DNA of 64,000 bases from contig NZ_AP024678.1 in NCBI RefSeq assembly GCF_025999095.1, positions 837,527 to 901,526 of the forward strand, in the 5' to 3' direction. Below, in pieces: positions 46,530 to 55,849 of the stretch (position 1 is the stretch's first letter; each line of letters starts with the position of its first letter). A model generated the notes under the pieces. That model did no database searches. It was not told the DNA's origin and saw only the letters and a program-made list of their open reading frames with translations. This stretch comes from Thermosynechococcus sp. Its GTDB lineage: Bacteria > Cyanobacteriota > Cyanobacteriia > Thermosynechococcales > Thermosynechococcaceae. A program made the translations under genes and the position numbers.

Positions 46530-48070
46530 AGTGGCACTCTATTCTTGCCCTTTGGCTTGTTCTCATTTTTTTCATTTTGACGGTGCAACCAAAAATTGCA
46601 GCCGTTGCAGCGTCACCCTTGATCCTAGAGGTAAATCCGGTGCATCCCCAAGCCACTGATGCGGGCAAGGGAATGCCAGCAACCCCTTTTCGCACCATTG
46701 GCGCTGCTTTGGCCTGGGCACAGAGGCAGGATCGCCCCACCGAGATTTACATTCATGGCGGGATTTATCGGGAGGCCCTGGGTACGATTCGTGATCGGCA
46801 GACGCCCCTGCGACTGCTGGCCAGGGCGGGCGATCGCGTGATTTTGCGCGGCAGTCAACGATGGTCAGATTGGCAAGTGGTCTCTAGTACCTCGAACTTC
46901 ACCATTTACCGTCACCCTTGGACACTGGCTTGGGGCTTTTCGGGTAATCCGTGGACAGCGTTTGATATTGAGTTACCCCCCGTGGCGCAGCGGGGCGAAC
47001 TGGTGTGGTGGCAAGATACTCCCCTGCGGCAGCGGCTCTCCTTAGGTGAGTTACAGGGTCAGGATTTCTACGTGGATGATGCCCAGCACCAACTGTATGT
47101 GGCACTGCCTGCCGGCGTCTCACCCAGTGAATTAGAAGTCGCTGTTCACCGTGAGGCTTTACGAATTTTAGACAGTGGTTTGATCAGTTTGGTGGGGTTA
47201 CGCTTTGAACACTATGGCGGCACATTTACCCAGGCGGTGCGCATTGAACGCAGCCATGACATTGAGGTCAAAGACTGTACTTTTTGGGCCAATAATTGGG
47301 GCGGCCTCGAAAGTCACCAGAGCGATCGCCTGCGGGTGGAGCGAACGCAGTTTCTCCAAAATGGCTGGCGGGGCATGGCGGGGGCTCACTTGCAGGACTT
47401 CACAGTCCAACAGGTGCTTGTTCAAGGGAATAATTGGCGGGGGGCATGGGCAGGCTTTTACGATTGGGATGCGGGGGAGAAATACTTTCATCTGCGCCGT
47501 GCCGTCTTTGATCGCTACCGCGCCATTGCGAATCAAGCAGCCGGTCTGTGGCTTGACACCGATAATCAAAACGTCGAGATTCGGCGATCGCAATTTGTCG
47601 GTAATGCCGTAGTGGGTCTTTTTCTAGAGGCGGGTACGGGGCCAGTCACAATTGAAGATTCCTTGATTGCCTATAACTACAGCATCGCCCCCAACTATTT
47701 ACAGACGCCGGGCATTTTTGGCTGGGCAGCGGCCCATGTGACCCTGCGCCGCAATTGGATTTGGGAAAATCGGGGTCCACAGATTGGTGTCCGCGATCCT
47801 GCACCGCGAACGATCAACCTGCCAGAGACGGGAGCACCAGTCACGATTAGTTCCCAAAATTGGCACCTAGAGGGCAATTGGATTGGCAGCCGCCAAGAGG
47901 TGCTCCTGACAACCCTCAAGGGGGAAGCCTTCCTGCAGACACTGAGACTCGAGGATAACCACTGGTGGAGTGAAGCTCCCTACCCCTTTCGCCTAGAGGG
48001 GGAAAATGTCACCTGGTCACAGTGGCAAGAGCGATATAGCCATCCCAGCGATCGCTGGATCATCCCCTAG
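46526..48070 (+). CDS. secreted right-handed beta-helix protein
   Basis: From ATG 46526 the protein has 514 residues. It has a signal peptide (LALWLVLIFFILTVQPKIA), then a DUF1565-type start (VNPVHPQATDAGKGMPATPF, RTIGAALAWAQ) and a right-handed parallel beta-helix (RFEHYGGTFTQAVRIERSHD, FWANNWGGLESHQSDRLRVE). Folds like this occur in polysaccharide lyases and epimerases; I see no lyase-specific catalytic set, and the ligand is unknown. It is translationally coupled to the LapA-like gene. Confidence 0.75.
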   Translation: MKWHSILALWLVLIFFILTVQPKIAAVAASPLILEVNPVHPQATDAGKGMPATPFRTIGAALAWAQRQDRPTEIYIHGGIYREALGTIRDRQTPLRLLARAGDRVILRGSQRWSDWQVVSSTSNFTIYRHPWTLAWGFSGNPWTAFDIELPPVAQRGELVWWQDTPLRQRLSLGELQGQDFYVDDAQHQLYVALPAGVSPSELEVAVHREALRILDSGLISLVGLRFEHYGGTFTQAVRIERSHDIEVKDCTFWANNWGGLESHQSDRLRVERTQFLQNGWRGMAGAHLQDFTVQQVLVQGNNWRGAWAGFYDWDAGEKYFHLRRAVFDRYRAIANQAAGLWLDTDNQNVEIRRSQFVGNAVVGLFLEAGTGPVTIEDSLIAYNYSIAPNYLQTPGIFGWAAAHVTLRRNWIWENRGPQIGVRDPAPRTINLPETGAPVTISSQNWHLEGNWIGSRQEVLLTTLKGEAFLQTLRLEDNHWWSEAPYPFRLEGENVTWSQWQERYSHPSDRWIIP

Positions 48071-49038
48071 AGGCGACTGCGCACCTGATTCATCAAGGCC
48101 TGGGCGGAGGCCTCATCCACAAACATCCCCAGTTGGATCTTCGTTTGATTGCCACTACCCACCAAAAAGGCATCGGGGACAACCGCCTGCATTTTCTTCA
48201 AGTCCGCAGGCTCCCTGTAGGAAGCCAGCACATAGTAGCGGCCATTGGGCGTTTTTTCGACAAAAATCTGGGGCGTAGGCTCAGGTTCAGAGGAGGCTGG
48301 GCTGGTCGTAGGGGGGGGTGATGCACTCGGAGCTGGACTAGCCGCAGGTTCCAATTGAGCAAGGGTGCTGCGATTGACATCGGGAAACTCCCGGGCACTC
48401 ATATCCGGGCCAACCGTGGGTGATGCTGCCGTTGGGGTTGCAGGGGTGGGGGCGGGTGATTCCGTGGCAACGGGAGCGGATCGGCGGTTGAACCACCACA
48501 GGGTTGCGCCACTCAACCCGGCAAGAATGCCAACCACAATGAACCAGCGTTGCACAAGATGTTGACTATTGCTTTCGTGCCGCTGAAACCAAGGACGCTG
48601 TTGATTTTTTCGTGCCTGCTTGAGCAGCTCACGGGTGGAGGCAAAGGGGCGCTTTGTTGGGGAGGGCGTTTGGGGGGTGGGGGGATCACTGGCATAGGAC
48701 GGGGGTAAGAGTTCTGCTAACTCTGTGGGATCAAACTCGAAAAATGAATCGGCAAGTTCTTCATTGGTGTGTTCAGCGGTGGTGGGTGTTGTCTCAGGTG
48801 TGGGTGCTAAGGAATTGACAACGGGAGCAACGGTTTGGGCAATAGGTGTTGCGGTAGCGGTCGGGGAAACAGTCGGCTCTGGGGCGATCGCAGATGGGTC
48901 AACAGGCAGTGCCTCAAAGGGCGAATGGGCTTGCACCATGCGATGGCAGCGATATTGGGTGAGTTCTGCCTCTAAACTAAGGTTGAGGCAAGCCAAAGCC
49001 GCTTGTAAACGTTGGCGATCGACGGTGGCAGAGGTCAT
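48067..49038 (-). CDS. SPOR-like domain protein with one membrane helix
   Basis: The 323 residues show a cytoplasmic part (about 1-170) rich in Pro, Thr and Ala, a membrane helix (WFIVVGILAGLSGATLWWF), a disordered periplasmic linker and a C-terminal domain with YYVLASYREPADLKKMQAVV and QTKIQLGMFVDEASAQALMN, the two repeats of a SPOR-like fold. SPOR domains bind denuded glycan at division sites; a role in cell wall or division is likely but unproved. The gene is convergent with the beta-helix gene and overlaps its stop. Confidence 0.75.
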   Translation of the reverse strand: MTSATVDRQRLQAALACLNLSLEAELTQYRCHRMVQAHSPFEALPVDPSAIAPEPTVSPTATATPIAQTVAPVVNSLAPTPETTPTTAEHTNEELADSFFEFDPTELAELLPPSYASDPPTPQTPSPTKRPFASTRELLKQARKNQQRPWFQRHESNSQHLVQRWFIVVGILAGLSGATLWWFNRRSAPVATESPAPTPATPTAASPTVGPDMSAREFPDVNRSTLAQLEPAASPAPSASPPPTTSPASSEPEPTPQIFVEKTPNGRYYVLASYREPADLKKMQAVVPDAFLVGSGNQTKIQLGMFVDEASAQALMNQVRSRL

Positions 49039-49099
49039 AGCAATCGCTCCGAAAACAGTGCCCTAGAGTCCTTTGAGTTTGAGTTAACGCACTACCCCC

Positions 49100-50095
49100 A
49101 TGGATTATGCAACAACCTGTGCAAGTTCGCCAAAATGCCACAAACTCCCACTCTTGAGTGTTTGCATTCCCGCCTATAACCGCCCCCAAGGACTGGTGGA
49201 AGGGGTGCGCTCAGTGGTGGCAGCATTGCCCCGTGAGTACCACGATCAAGTGCAAATTATCATTACGGATGATTCTGCCACGCTAACAGCCGTACAGGAT
49301 TTGCTCGCTCCCTGGTCAGGCCACTGGCACTACCAGCACAATGCCCAACGCCTAGGAATGGTGGGCAACTGGAATGCGAGTTTGGCCAGGGCCGCCGGGG
49401 AGTTTATCCTGCTGTTGCACGATGATGATTACCTACTCCCCCAAGGAATCACGACAATTCTAGCAACCCTCCGCAGGTACGGCAGCCAGTTTGATGTCTT
49501 TCTCTTTGGGGTGCATCTGGTAGATTCCCATCAGCGCTGTTTGCGACGGCAGATACCCCGCCGGCAAGGATGGCTCCCCCCGGCTCAAGCCCTCAGGCAA
49601 TTGCTGCGTCATTCTTCATTTGTGCGGTTTCCAGCCTTGATCTGGCGGCGATCGCTCCTCGAGGAGGTCGGCTATTTTGATCCCGCCTACGGCGAAGCCA
49701 CAGACCTCTACCAGTGGCTACGATTCTTCGCCCAAAAGGGTGTTTACACCGTTCCCTGCGCCACCGCCGCCTACACGATCCACGATCAAGCCCTGACGAT
49801 GGGAATGTTCCAAGCCCAGACCTTGGCCACGCTAGGGCGTATTTTTGCCGCCGCCGCTGATTTATCTATTCTCTCACCAGCGGAACTACGGCAGTGCCAG
49901 TGTGACTTTTTTCACCAGTTTATCTTGGCGGGAACATGGCGATTTTTGCGCCGAGGGCAGTGGCAACGGGCACAGGCGGTTTACCAGCTGTTGACTCTGC
50001 CGCAGGTAGTTGCTTTGGGGCGATCGCGCCGCTGGCAAGGCTTGCGTTGGCTCTTTGGAACTTGGCTGTGGCTACTGCAACAGGTTAGCTCCTAG
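49100..50095 (+). CDS. family 2 glycosyltransferase
   Basis: The 331-residue protein has a GT-A domain: PLLSVCIPAYNRPQGLVEGV, IIITDDSATLTAVQDLL, LGMVGNWNASLARAAGEFI, LLHDDDYLLPQG with the DxD metal site, and ATDLYQWLRFFAQKGVYTVP. No membrane spans are visible, so it is cytoplasmic or peripheral. The substrate is unknown; extracellular polysaccharide is one guess. The start is ATG 49100, 61 bases from the divergent SPOR gene. Confidence 0.85.
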   Translation: MDYATTCASSPKCHKLPLLSVCIPAYNRPQGLVEGVRSVVAALPREYHDQVQIIITDDSATLTAVQDLLAPWSGHWHYQHNAQRLGMVGNWNASLARAAGEFILLLHDDDYLLPQGITTILATLRRYGSQFDVFLFGVHLVDSHQRCLRRQIPRRQGWLPPAQALRQLLRHSSFVRFPALIWRRSLLEEVGYFDPAYGEATDLYQWLRFFAQKGVYTVPCATAAYTIHDQALTMGMFQAQTLATLGRIFAAAADLSILSPAELRQCQCDFFHQFILAGTWRFLRRGQWQRAQAVYQLLTLPQVVALGRSRRWQGLRWLFGTWLWLLQQVSS

Positions 50096-50272
50096 GTGGG
50101 CACCCCACCCTCTACCGTTGCGCAGCCGGCCCATAGGGCAGCGGTGAGCGTTGGAGTCTGTCACGGCGTGCCATCAATCGTAACAACTCGTTATCCTTAA
50201 GCCACTGTCAAAAAAAGCAGCCTAAAATTAATTTGGTTACTGTGGATTCAATGGTGCTTGGAGTTTATTCCT

Positions 50273-50410
50273 ATGGCCACGGATTTTAATCGCGGCATTA
50301 TGAAGTTTGATGGTGCCGACAGCCCGGCGATGATCGCGATTTCAGCTGTTTTGATTCTTGGCTTTATTGCAGCCCTGATTTGGTGGGCACTCCACACCGC
50401 TTACGCCTAA
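50273..50410 (+). CDS. 45-residue single-span membrane protein
   Basis: ATG 50273 follows GGAG by nine bases. The peptide starts MATDFNRGIMKFDGADSP and has one helix (AMIAISAVLILGFIAALIWW), ending HTAYA. The size, acidic N-terminus and single span resemble small subunits of thylakoid complexes such as photosystems or NDH-1. I recall similar conserved cyanobacterial peptides but cannot name this one with confidence. Its stop overlaps that of the convergent sbcC by four bases. Confidence 0.75.
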   Translation: MATDFNRGIMKFDGADSPAMIAISAVLILGFIAALIWWALHTAYA

Positions 50411-53169
50411 GGGCGCGATCGCTCCAGGTGGATCGTGTGCTCGGTGAGGGCTTCAAAGGTTTCATCGTGGCTAATGACAAAAAGTTGATGAAAACTTTTG
50501 AGGTTGCTGAGGCTCTCGGCCAGTTGTTGGCGGCGCACTTGATCCATATTGGTGGTTGGCTCATCAAAAAAGGCAATGTCGGTGTTCACGAGTACCCGTA
50601 GCAGGGCAAGGCGCACCGCAAGGGCAGCACACATTTGCTCACCCCCCGAGAGGCTTTTGAAGGGCCGCCAGTAACCGCCTTCATTCACTTGAATTTCGTA
50701 GTCCGATGTCCATTGGAGCGCCACGTCAGGGCGGTTAAGGAGCTCCCGCAGCAGGCGATCGGCTTCGGCAGAGACGGTGTGCAGATAGGCTGCACTGACC
50801 CGAGGACCGCTCTTGTTAAAAATGCCGCGGGCGGTCTCAATCAAATGATGGTGCTTTTGTGCTGCTAGCAATTTTTGCAGCGTCTCTTCCTTTGCGGCGG
50901 CGACTTCATCGAGATGCTTTAGGGTTGCCAGACAGTTTTGGTACTGCTTTTCCTTTTCGGGAATGGCACCAAGGTACCGTTGATACTCACGGTGTAGGTT
51001 CTCGTAGCGATCGCGAACAGCTTTCAAAGCCGCTAAATCCACCTTCTGCTCCTGGGCTTTGTACTCTGCTTGAGCTTTGGCGAGGGCAGCTTTTAACCCA
51101 TTGGCTTCTTGGGTCGCTGTTCTCAGGGCCGCTTCATAGGTCTCTACTTGGGCAGCCTGCTGCTGATGTTGGAGATAGGTATCATAGCTGGGACGTAGTC
51201 TGGCTAGTTCATCCCTCAGCTGTTGCCGCTGTTCTTCGAGGGCGGCGTAGCGTTGGTGTTCTTCATAGAGGGGAGTGAGGCGAGCTTGGAGGCTGGCCTG
51301 TTCGCTGCACAAACGCTCGTAGTCTGCTTCCAATTGGGGGGCTGCTGCCTGCTGCTCCAGTAACAGTTGCCGCTGGGCATGGGGTTGACCAAGGTTGGCT
51401 CGTTCTTGGCGTAATGTGTTCAGGCGGTGTTTGAGATCAGCCAGTGCTTGGCTGAGGGGTTCTAGGGTTTGCTGGCGATCCCTTAACTGCCTTAGCTCTG
51501 CTTCTAAACGGCTGCGTTCCTCCGCAAGGGCTTGGGCCTGCAAGAGCGATCGCTCTGCGGCGGCAGCCAGGGCAATGTCAGCTTCTAACTGTTTTACCCT
51601 CTGGTTGAGGGCAGGAATAGCTGCGGGATCGCTGAGGGTTTGTCGCAGTGCCATGAGTTGATCCAAAAGCCAGTGATAGTTCTGCTGGAGCTGTTGGAGT
51701 GCCCCTAGCCCCTCTTGAATAGCGGCGGCAACGCCGGAAAATTGCTGAGCGGCCGTGAGGCCTGTAATGGCTGCCGTCACAAGGGCGTCAGTTGCTGCGG
51801 CTTGGCTTTGCGCTGTATTGAGGATGGGATCCAGGGTAGCAGCAAAGGCATGGGCGGCGGTGGCATGGTTCAGTTGGGCCTGGAGTCGCTCCCGTTCCGC
51901 TTGTTTAGCACTCAAGGTGGCGGCTAAGGGGCGCTGTTGCTCTAGGGCTTGCACTTGTTGGCCAATTTCCTCAAGGCGGGTTTGTAGCATTGCCGCTTGT
52001 TGCTTGAGGTGGCGTAGTTCTTGATCCGCCTGTTGGGCTTGCTGGTAGCGTGCCTCAAGGGGAGCAATCTCGGCATCGAGGGATTCGGCGGCGGCAATTT
52101 GGGGTTCCAGGTCAGCGAGTTGGCTGGCAATGGTGGCGATGGCTTGGCGTTGGCTTTCAATACTGGCTAATTGGGTGGCTAGCTGTTGTTGCTGCTGCTC
52201 CAGTTGGCGAATGTTTTGCTCAAGGGCAGTCCGTCCCCGCAGTTGCTGGTCGAGTTCTTGGCAGCGAGCCTCCTGCTGACGATAGCGATTGTAGTCGGAT
52301 TGTAATTGCTGGCACTGGGCTTGACTTTCGCGGGCAGCGGTCAACTGGTGCTGGCGATCGCGACACAGTTCCTCCTGCCGCTGCAGTTGGGCTTCGAGGC
52401 GTGCGCAGGTTTGCTGAAGACGGTTCAGCGTTTCAACGGCAGCTTCGTATTCCTGTTTTTCAGCGGCCAAGGCCTGACATTCCTGGCGTAGTTCCTCGCA
52501 CCGCTGGCGATCGCGCTCTAGCTCCGCGGCCAAGGCGGTTTCCTGTTGTTCATACTGCGATCGCGTGGCCAATTCCTGGTTCTGGACAGCCAACTGGCGC
52601 TCTAGGGATGCCACCTGCTCTTGAGAAAAATTCACGAGGGCGAGGGCATTGTCAAAGGCTTGGCGATAATCACTCACCTGCAAAATGGGTTCAAAAATTT
52701 GACGCCGCTGTGCTGGTGGTTTGAGAAAATCCGCTGTCATCATTCCTTGGGGAATGCCAATGATCTGCTCAAAGAGATCTTTGAGGGGAAAGGCACTGCG
52801 GATACCGAGCTGTTCCTGCAACCAAGCGTGGACGTCTTCACGCAAAGACAGACCCAGTTCCCCCACTTGGGGATCAACAATTGAGTAGCCCGTCTGCGTA
52901 TTGCGGCGCACGATGTAGGAGCGACCATCGGCTGCGGAGATAAACTGGACGATGGCTTCGGCACGCTGAGTGCCCCTGCGAATAATGGCCTTATTAAAGC
53001 CACTGCCATAGCCCGATGTTGCATCAAAGAGGACCCAAGCGATCGCTTCAAAAATACTGGTTTTGCCTGCACCATTCTCACCACAGATGACATTCACACC
53101 GGGCATAAACTCAAAGGTGCGATCGCGGTGGGTCTTAAAGTTTTTTAGGGTCAGGCACTGAATTTCCAC
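50407..53169 (-). CDS. SbcC/Rad50-type ATPase without a zinc hook
   Basis: The 920-residue protein has an N-terminal ATPase half with Walker A GENGAGKTS (30-38), long coiled coils, and a C-terminal half with signature LSGGEQMCAALAVRLALL and Walker B IAFFDEPTTNMD. SbcC and Rad50 trim DNA hairpins and ends with the nuclease SbcD/Mre11. The apex of such coils normally carries a CxxC that binds zinc. Here, no CxxC occurs anywhere, and residues 436-486 form a cysteine-free, Ala-rich segment. sbcD is not nearby. It might therefore be a related SMC-like protein. Confidence 0.8.
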   Translation of the reverse strand: MEIQCLTLKNFKTHRDRTFEFMPGVNVICGENGAGKTSIFEAIAWVLFDATSGYGSGFNKAIIRRGTQRAEAIVQFISAADGRSYIVRRNTQTGYSIVDPQVGELGLSLREDVHAWLQEQLGIRSAFPLKDLFEQIIGIPQGMMTADFLKPPAQRRQIFEPILQVSDYRQAFDNALALVNFSQEQVASLERQLAVQNQELATRSQYEQQETALAAELERDRQRCEELRQECQALAAEKQEYEAAVETLNRLQQTCARLEAQLQRQEELCRDRQHQLTAARESQAQCQQLQSDYNRYRQQEARCQELDQQLRGRTALEQNIRQLEQQQQQLATQLASIESQRQAIATIASQLADLEPQIAAAESLDAEIAPLEARYQQAQQADQELRHLKQQAAMLQTRLEEIGQQVQALEQQRPLAATLSAKQAERERLQAQLNHATAAHAFAATLDPILNTAQSQAAATDALVTAAITGLTAAQQFSGVAAAIQEGLGALQQLQQNYHWLLDQLMALRQTLSDPAAIPALNQRVKQLEADIALAAAAERSLLQAQALAEERSRLEAELRQLRDRQQTLEPLSQALADLKHRLNTLRQERANLGQPHAQRQLLLEQQAAAPQLEADYERLCSEQASLQARLTPLYEEHQRYAALEEQRQQLRDELARLRPSYDTYLQHQQQAAQVETYEAALRTATQEANGLKAALAKAQAEYKAQEQKVDLAALKAVRDRYENLHREYQRYLGAIPEKEKQYQNCLATLKHLDEVAAAKEETLQKLLAAQKHHHLIETARGIFNKSGPRVSAAYLHTVSAEADRLLRELLNRPDVALQWTSDYEIQVNEGGYWRPFKSLSGGEQMCAALAVRLALLRVLVNTDIAFFDEPTTNMDQVRRQQLAESLSNLKSFHQLFVISHDETFEALTEHTIHLERSRP

Positions 53170-53512
53170 GGGATGTCTCCATTAGCAGGCATTCGATATG
53201 TAGAAAACGATCCATACTTTTACAAAAGTTTACTAGGGCTTAAGTCTTCTTGAATAAAGTTGCCATTGTCTGATGATTTTCCTTAGGCTGGATCTCAGTC
53301 ATCTATGGTAGTGATTGATATTCCTAACTTTCTAGGAACGCTCGGTCTCCGCACCCTATGCCCCCAATCCTAGGTAGCTGCTGCCCGCAGATAATGTTTG
53401 CTCTAGCAAGCGTATTTCTAGTGCCGAGGATTAATGACGTCTCACTTCCCTATTTTCCCAAGAGGCAGTTGAGTTGACAACTACAGCATTCCACCGTGAG
53501 AGGATTTGAACC
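53170..53512. other. 343-base intergenic region
   Basis: Between divergent sbcC-like and 53513 genes I find no gene. The minus-strand words TTGTAA and TACATA, 17 bases apart near 53200, are a weak sbcC promoter candidate. A six-base hairpin (TTCCTA, ACTTTC, TAGGAA) lies near 53323-53340, and TTGACA occurs near 53474 on the plus strand. Confidence 0.45.
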
Positions 53513-53878
53513 GTGGATTTACTACATAAGCAGATTCTGGTTCTGAGTAACAAAATTGATGCTTTGTACCAGATCGTTGAACAACTCAACCAAAAGGTTT
53601 CTAAGGCCTTAGAGGAAGGGCGGCTCAAGCCGTTGCCGGCAACCCCTGCAGAGCAGGCCCCCCTGCCAAAACCTCGCCCCTTGGTGAGTACCCCAGAGCA
53701 CAAGGATATTTTGATGGATGATGACTATGGCCAGGTGCGTCACCTCAGTGGCGATCGCCCCCTGAGTCCCGAGATTCAAATTCAACGGCTCACGGCACAA
53801 CTCACAGCGGCCTATAACCAGATTGCTGCCCTTGAGGAGCAGTTGCTTTCCCACCATAGTCACAGTCACAGTCACTAA
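53513..53878 (+). CDS. coiled-coil hypothetical protein with His/Ser tail
   Basis: From GTG 53513 the 121 residues form a helical N-terminus (DLLHKQILVLSNKIDALYQI, VEQLNQKVSKALEEGR), a proline-rich linker (PLPATPAEQAPLPKPRPL) and a second helix (EIQIQRLTAQLTAAYNQIAA) ending HHSHSHSH. The final repeat comes from AGTCAC units. Histidine-rich tails can bind nickel or zinc. I know no family; the context (next to menD) gives no clue. Confidence 0.6.
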   Translation: MDLLHKQILVLSNKIDALYQIVEQLNQKVSKALEEGRLKPLPATPAEQAPLPKPRPLVSTPEHKDILMDDDYGQVRHLSGDRPLSPEIQIQRLTAQLTAAYNQIAALEEQLLSHHSHSHSH

Positions 53879-53889
53879 AGCAGCAAAAC

Positions 53890-55581
53890 TCAGCCCCCAA
53901 GATGGGCGAGTACCTGCTGCCGCCATTGGGCGTTCTGGTGGCGATCGCTCCTAAATTCTAAAAGCCGTATCTTTGGCCAAGGGGTCTGGCGCAGCTGTGC
54001 CTCCACATCAGCCCAGTCCTTGAGACAGTGGTAGGGAATGCCGTAGGCAGCGGCAAGGCAACTAAAATCCACCTGCTGCGGTGTGGCAAAAAAGGCTTCA
54101 AAGGGCGGATCAAACTGACGAATGGGCAAATGCTCAAAAATACCGCCCCCCTTATTGTTGATCAGCAGCACGGTGAGACATCCTTGAAACTGGGGTGTGA
54201 TCAGCCAGCCATTGGTATCGTGCAAGCAGGCCAGGTCCCCGGTGATCAAGAGGGTCGGTTGACCGCGATGGGCAACCCCCAAGGCACTGGACAACGTGCC
54301 ATCAATGCCGTTGGCCCCCCGATTAAAGTAAAAGCGATGGCGGCGATCGCCCCCATGCCAGACGCTCTCAACATCGCGCACGGGCATACTACTGGCAACA
54401 AAAATCGCCGTTTGCGATGGCAACCACTGGGGCAGATGGTAAATCAGCTTGGCCTCCGAGAACCAATCAATGGCCTCAAATGTCCGCTTTAGTTGCTCCC
54501 GCACTCGTTGATCCTGGTCTTGCCAGTCCTTGAGGTAGGGGTTGGGGGGCAGGGGGTCGGGGGGGCAGTCCACCCCTTGGGGGGCGATCGCCAACATCTG
54601 ACAGCGGCCATGGAGGGGATTGTTGTTGTCGCCCGTGGGGTCAAGGCACCAAATCAGTGGATCGCAGGCACTCAGCCATTCCCGCAGGGCTTTACTGGTG
54701 GGCAGCGGTCCCAGTTGAATCACCCCTGCCGGACGCAGATATTCCCGCAGGTGGGCATCTCGCAGCAGCAGATCGTAATGGCTAATCCCGTGGGGCAGTC
54801 CCCGCGCCGAAGAGAGGGCATCGGCAAGCACCGGCCACTGCAGAGAGCGACTCAGGCGATCAATTGCGGCAGCTTCCGCCAGAGAATCCACCCCATGACT
54901 GGGCCCCGCAATAATCACCCCCCGCTGCATCTGTTGCCATGTTTGCCAAGGGAGAGGGGTGACAACCCGAGGCGGCACAAAGGGCTGCACCTGCTCAAAG
55001 AAGCCTTTTGGCAGTACCCCATGAAAATTGGCCTCAGAGCGCAGGTCAAGCGGATCCCGTAGAGGAACATTCAAATGTACTGGCCCCGGATCCGGCCAGA
55101 GGGCAGTTTGCCAGCTATGGCACAGGGTTTGCCGTAGGTAGGGCAGCAGGGGGAGTTCCGGCAGACTCAGTTCGCGATAGTGACGCACTGCATGACCATA
55201 GAGATGCACCTGATCAATGGCTTGCCCCGCTTGGCAAAAGCGCAATTCGGGGGGGCGATCGGCAGTCAGCACAATGAGCGGTAAATGACTGAGGCTCGCT
55301 TCAATAATCGCCGGGTAGAAATTGGCAGCGGCAGTGCCTGAAGTGCAGACAAGGGCAACCGGTCGCCCCTGCTGTTGAACAAGGCCAAGGGCAAAAAAAG
55401 CCGCCGAGCGTTCATCAAGAATCGGCAAGGCCTCAAGATGGGGATGGGCAGCCGCCGCGATCGCCAACGGTCCAGAACGCGATCCCGGCGAGAGAACCAC
55501 TGTCCGCAGTCCCAAACGGTAGAGGGTTTCAAAGAGGACGCTGGCCCAGAGGACATTCAGATTTTCAGTGAGAATCATCAA
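53890..55581 (-). CDS. menD: SEPHCHC synthase MenD
   Basis: MenD uses thiamine diphosphate to join 2-oxoglutarate and isochorismate, the first committed step to phylloquinone, the A1 acceptor of photosystem I. The 563 residues have VVLSPGSRSGPLAIAAAAHP, the conserved Glu in ILDERSAAFFALGL, SGTAAANFYPAIIEASLSHL, FNRGANGIDGTLSSALGVA and GDLACLHDTNGWL, NNKGGGIFEHLPI at the cofactor site. The start is ATG 55579-55581. It ends 11 bases from the gene above. Confidence 0.95.
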   Translation of the reverse strand: MMILTENLNVLWASVLFETLYRLGLRTVVLSPGSRSGPLAIAAAAHPHLEALPILDERSAAFFALGLVQQQGRPVALVCTSGTAAANFYPAIIEASLSHLPLIVLTADRPPELRFCQAGQAIDQVHLYGHAVRHYRELSLPELPLLPYLRQTLCHSWQTALWPDPGPVHLNVPLRDPLDLRSEANFHGVLPKGFFEQVQPFVPPRVVTPLPWQTWQQMQRGVIIAGPSHGVDSLAEAAAIDRLSRSLQWPVLADALSSARGLPHGISHYDLLLRDAHLREYLRPAGVIQLGPLPTSKALREWLSACDPLIWCLDPTGDNNNPLHGRCQMLAIAPQGVDCPPDPLPPNPYLKDWQDQDQRVREQLKRTFEAIDWFSEAKLIYHLPQWLPSQTAIFVASSMPVRDVESVWHGGDRRHRFYFNRGANGIDGTLSSALGVAHRGQPTLLITGDLACLHDTNGWLITPQFQGCLTVLLINNKGGGIFEHLPIRQFDPPFEAFFATPQQVDFSCLAAAYGIPYHCLKDWADVEAQLRQTPWPKIRLLEFRSDRHQNAQWRQQVLAHLGG

Positions 55582-55723
55582 TCCCCCCAGAAGTGCTGTC
55601 CTAGCCTACGGGGCTGAGCCCTACGCCATAGAGTTCTAAATCCAGTTTGAAATTTGAGCCCCTAACAGACTCAGAATCTCTGAAATGCCCTAAATAGGTT
55701 AGTTTTGGGAGCTTTGAGTCCTA

Positions 55724-55794
55724 AGCGGGCAGCGGGAATCGAACCCGCGTCTCTAGCTTGGAAGGCTAGGGTTTTACCATTAAACCATGCCCGC
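55724..55794 (-). tRNA. tRNA-Gly (UCC)
   Basis: The 71-base minus-strand cloverleaf has acceptor GCGGGCA/TGCCCGC, discriminator U, T-arm GCGGGTTCGATTCCCGC and anticodon stem CTAGC-GCTAG around loop CTTCCAA (anticodon UCC). CCA is not encoded. It sits between menD and ftsH. Confidence 0.95.
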
Positions 55795-55849
55795 AGTCCC
55801 AAGGAATACTACATTAGCACGACCCTTGGGGCGATCGCAAAGGGCAATT

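Noticed and set aside
50095-50109. Hairpin GGTGGG-CAC-CCCACC after the glycosyltransferase gene
   Set aside because: There is no T-run after it, and its first bases are the gene end; not enough for a terminator call.
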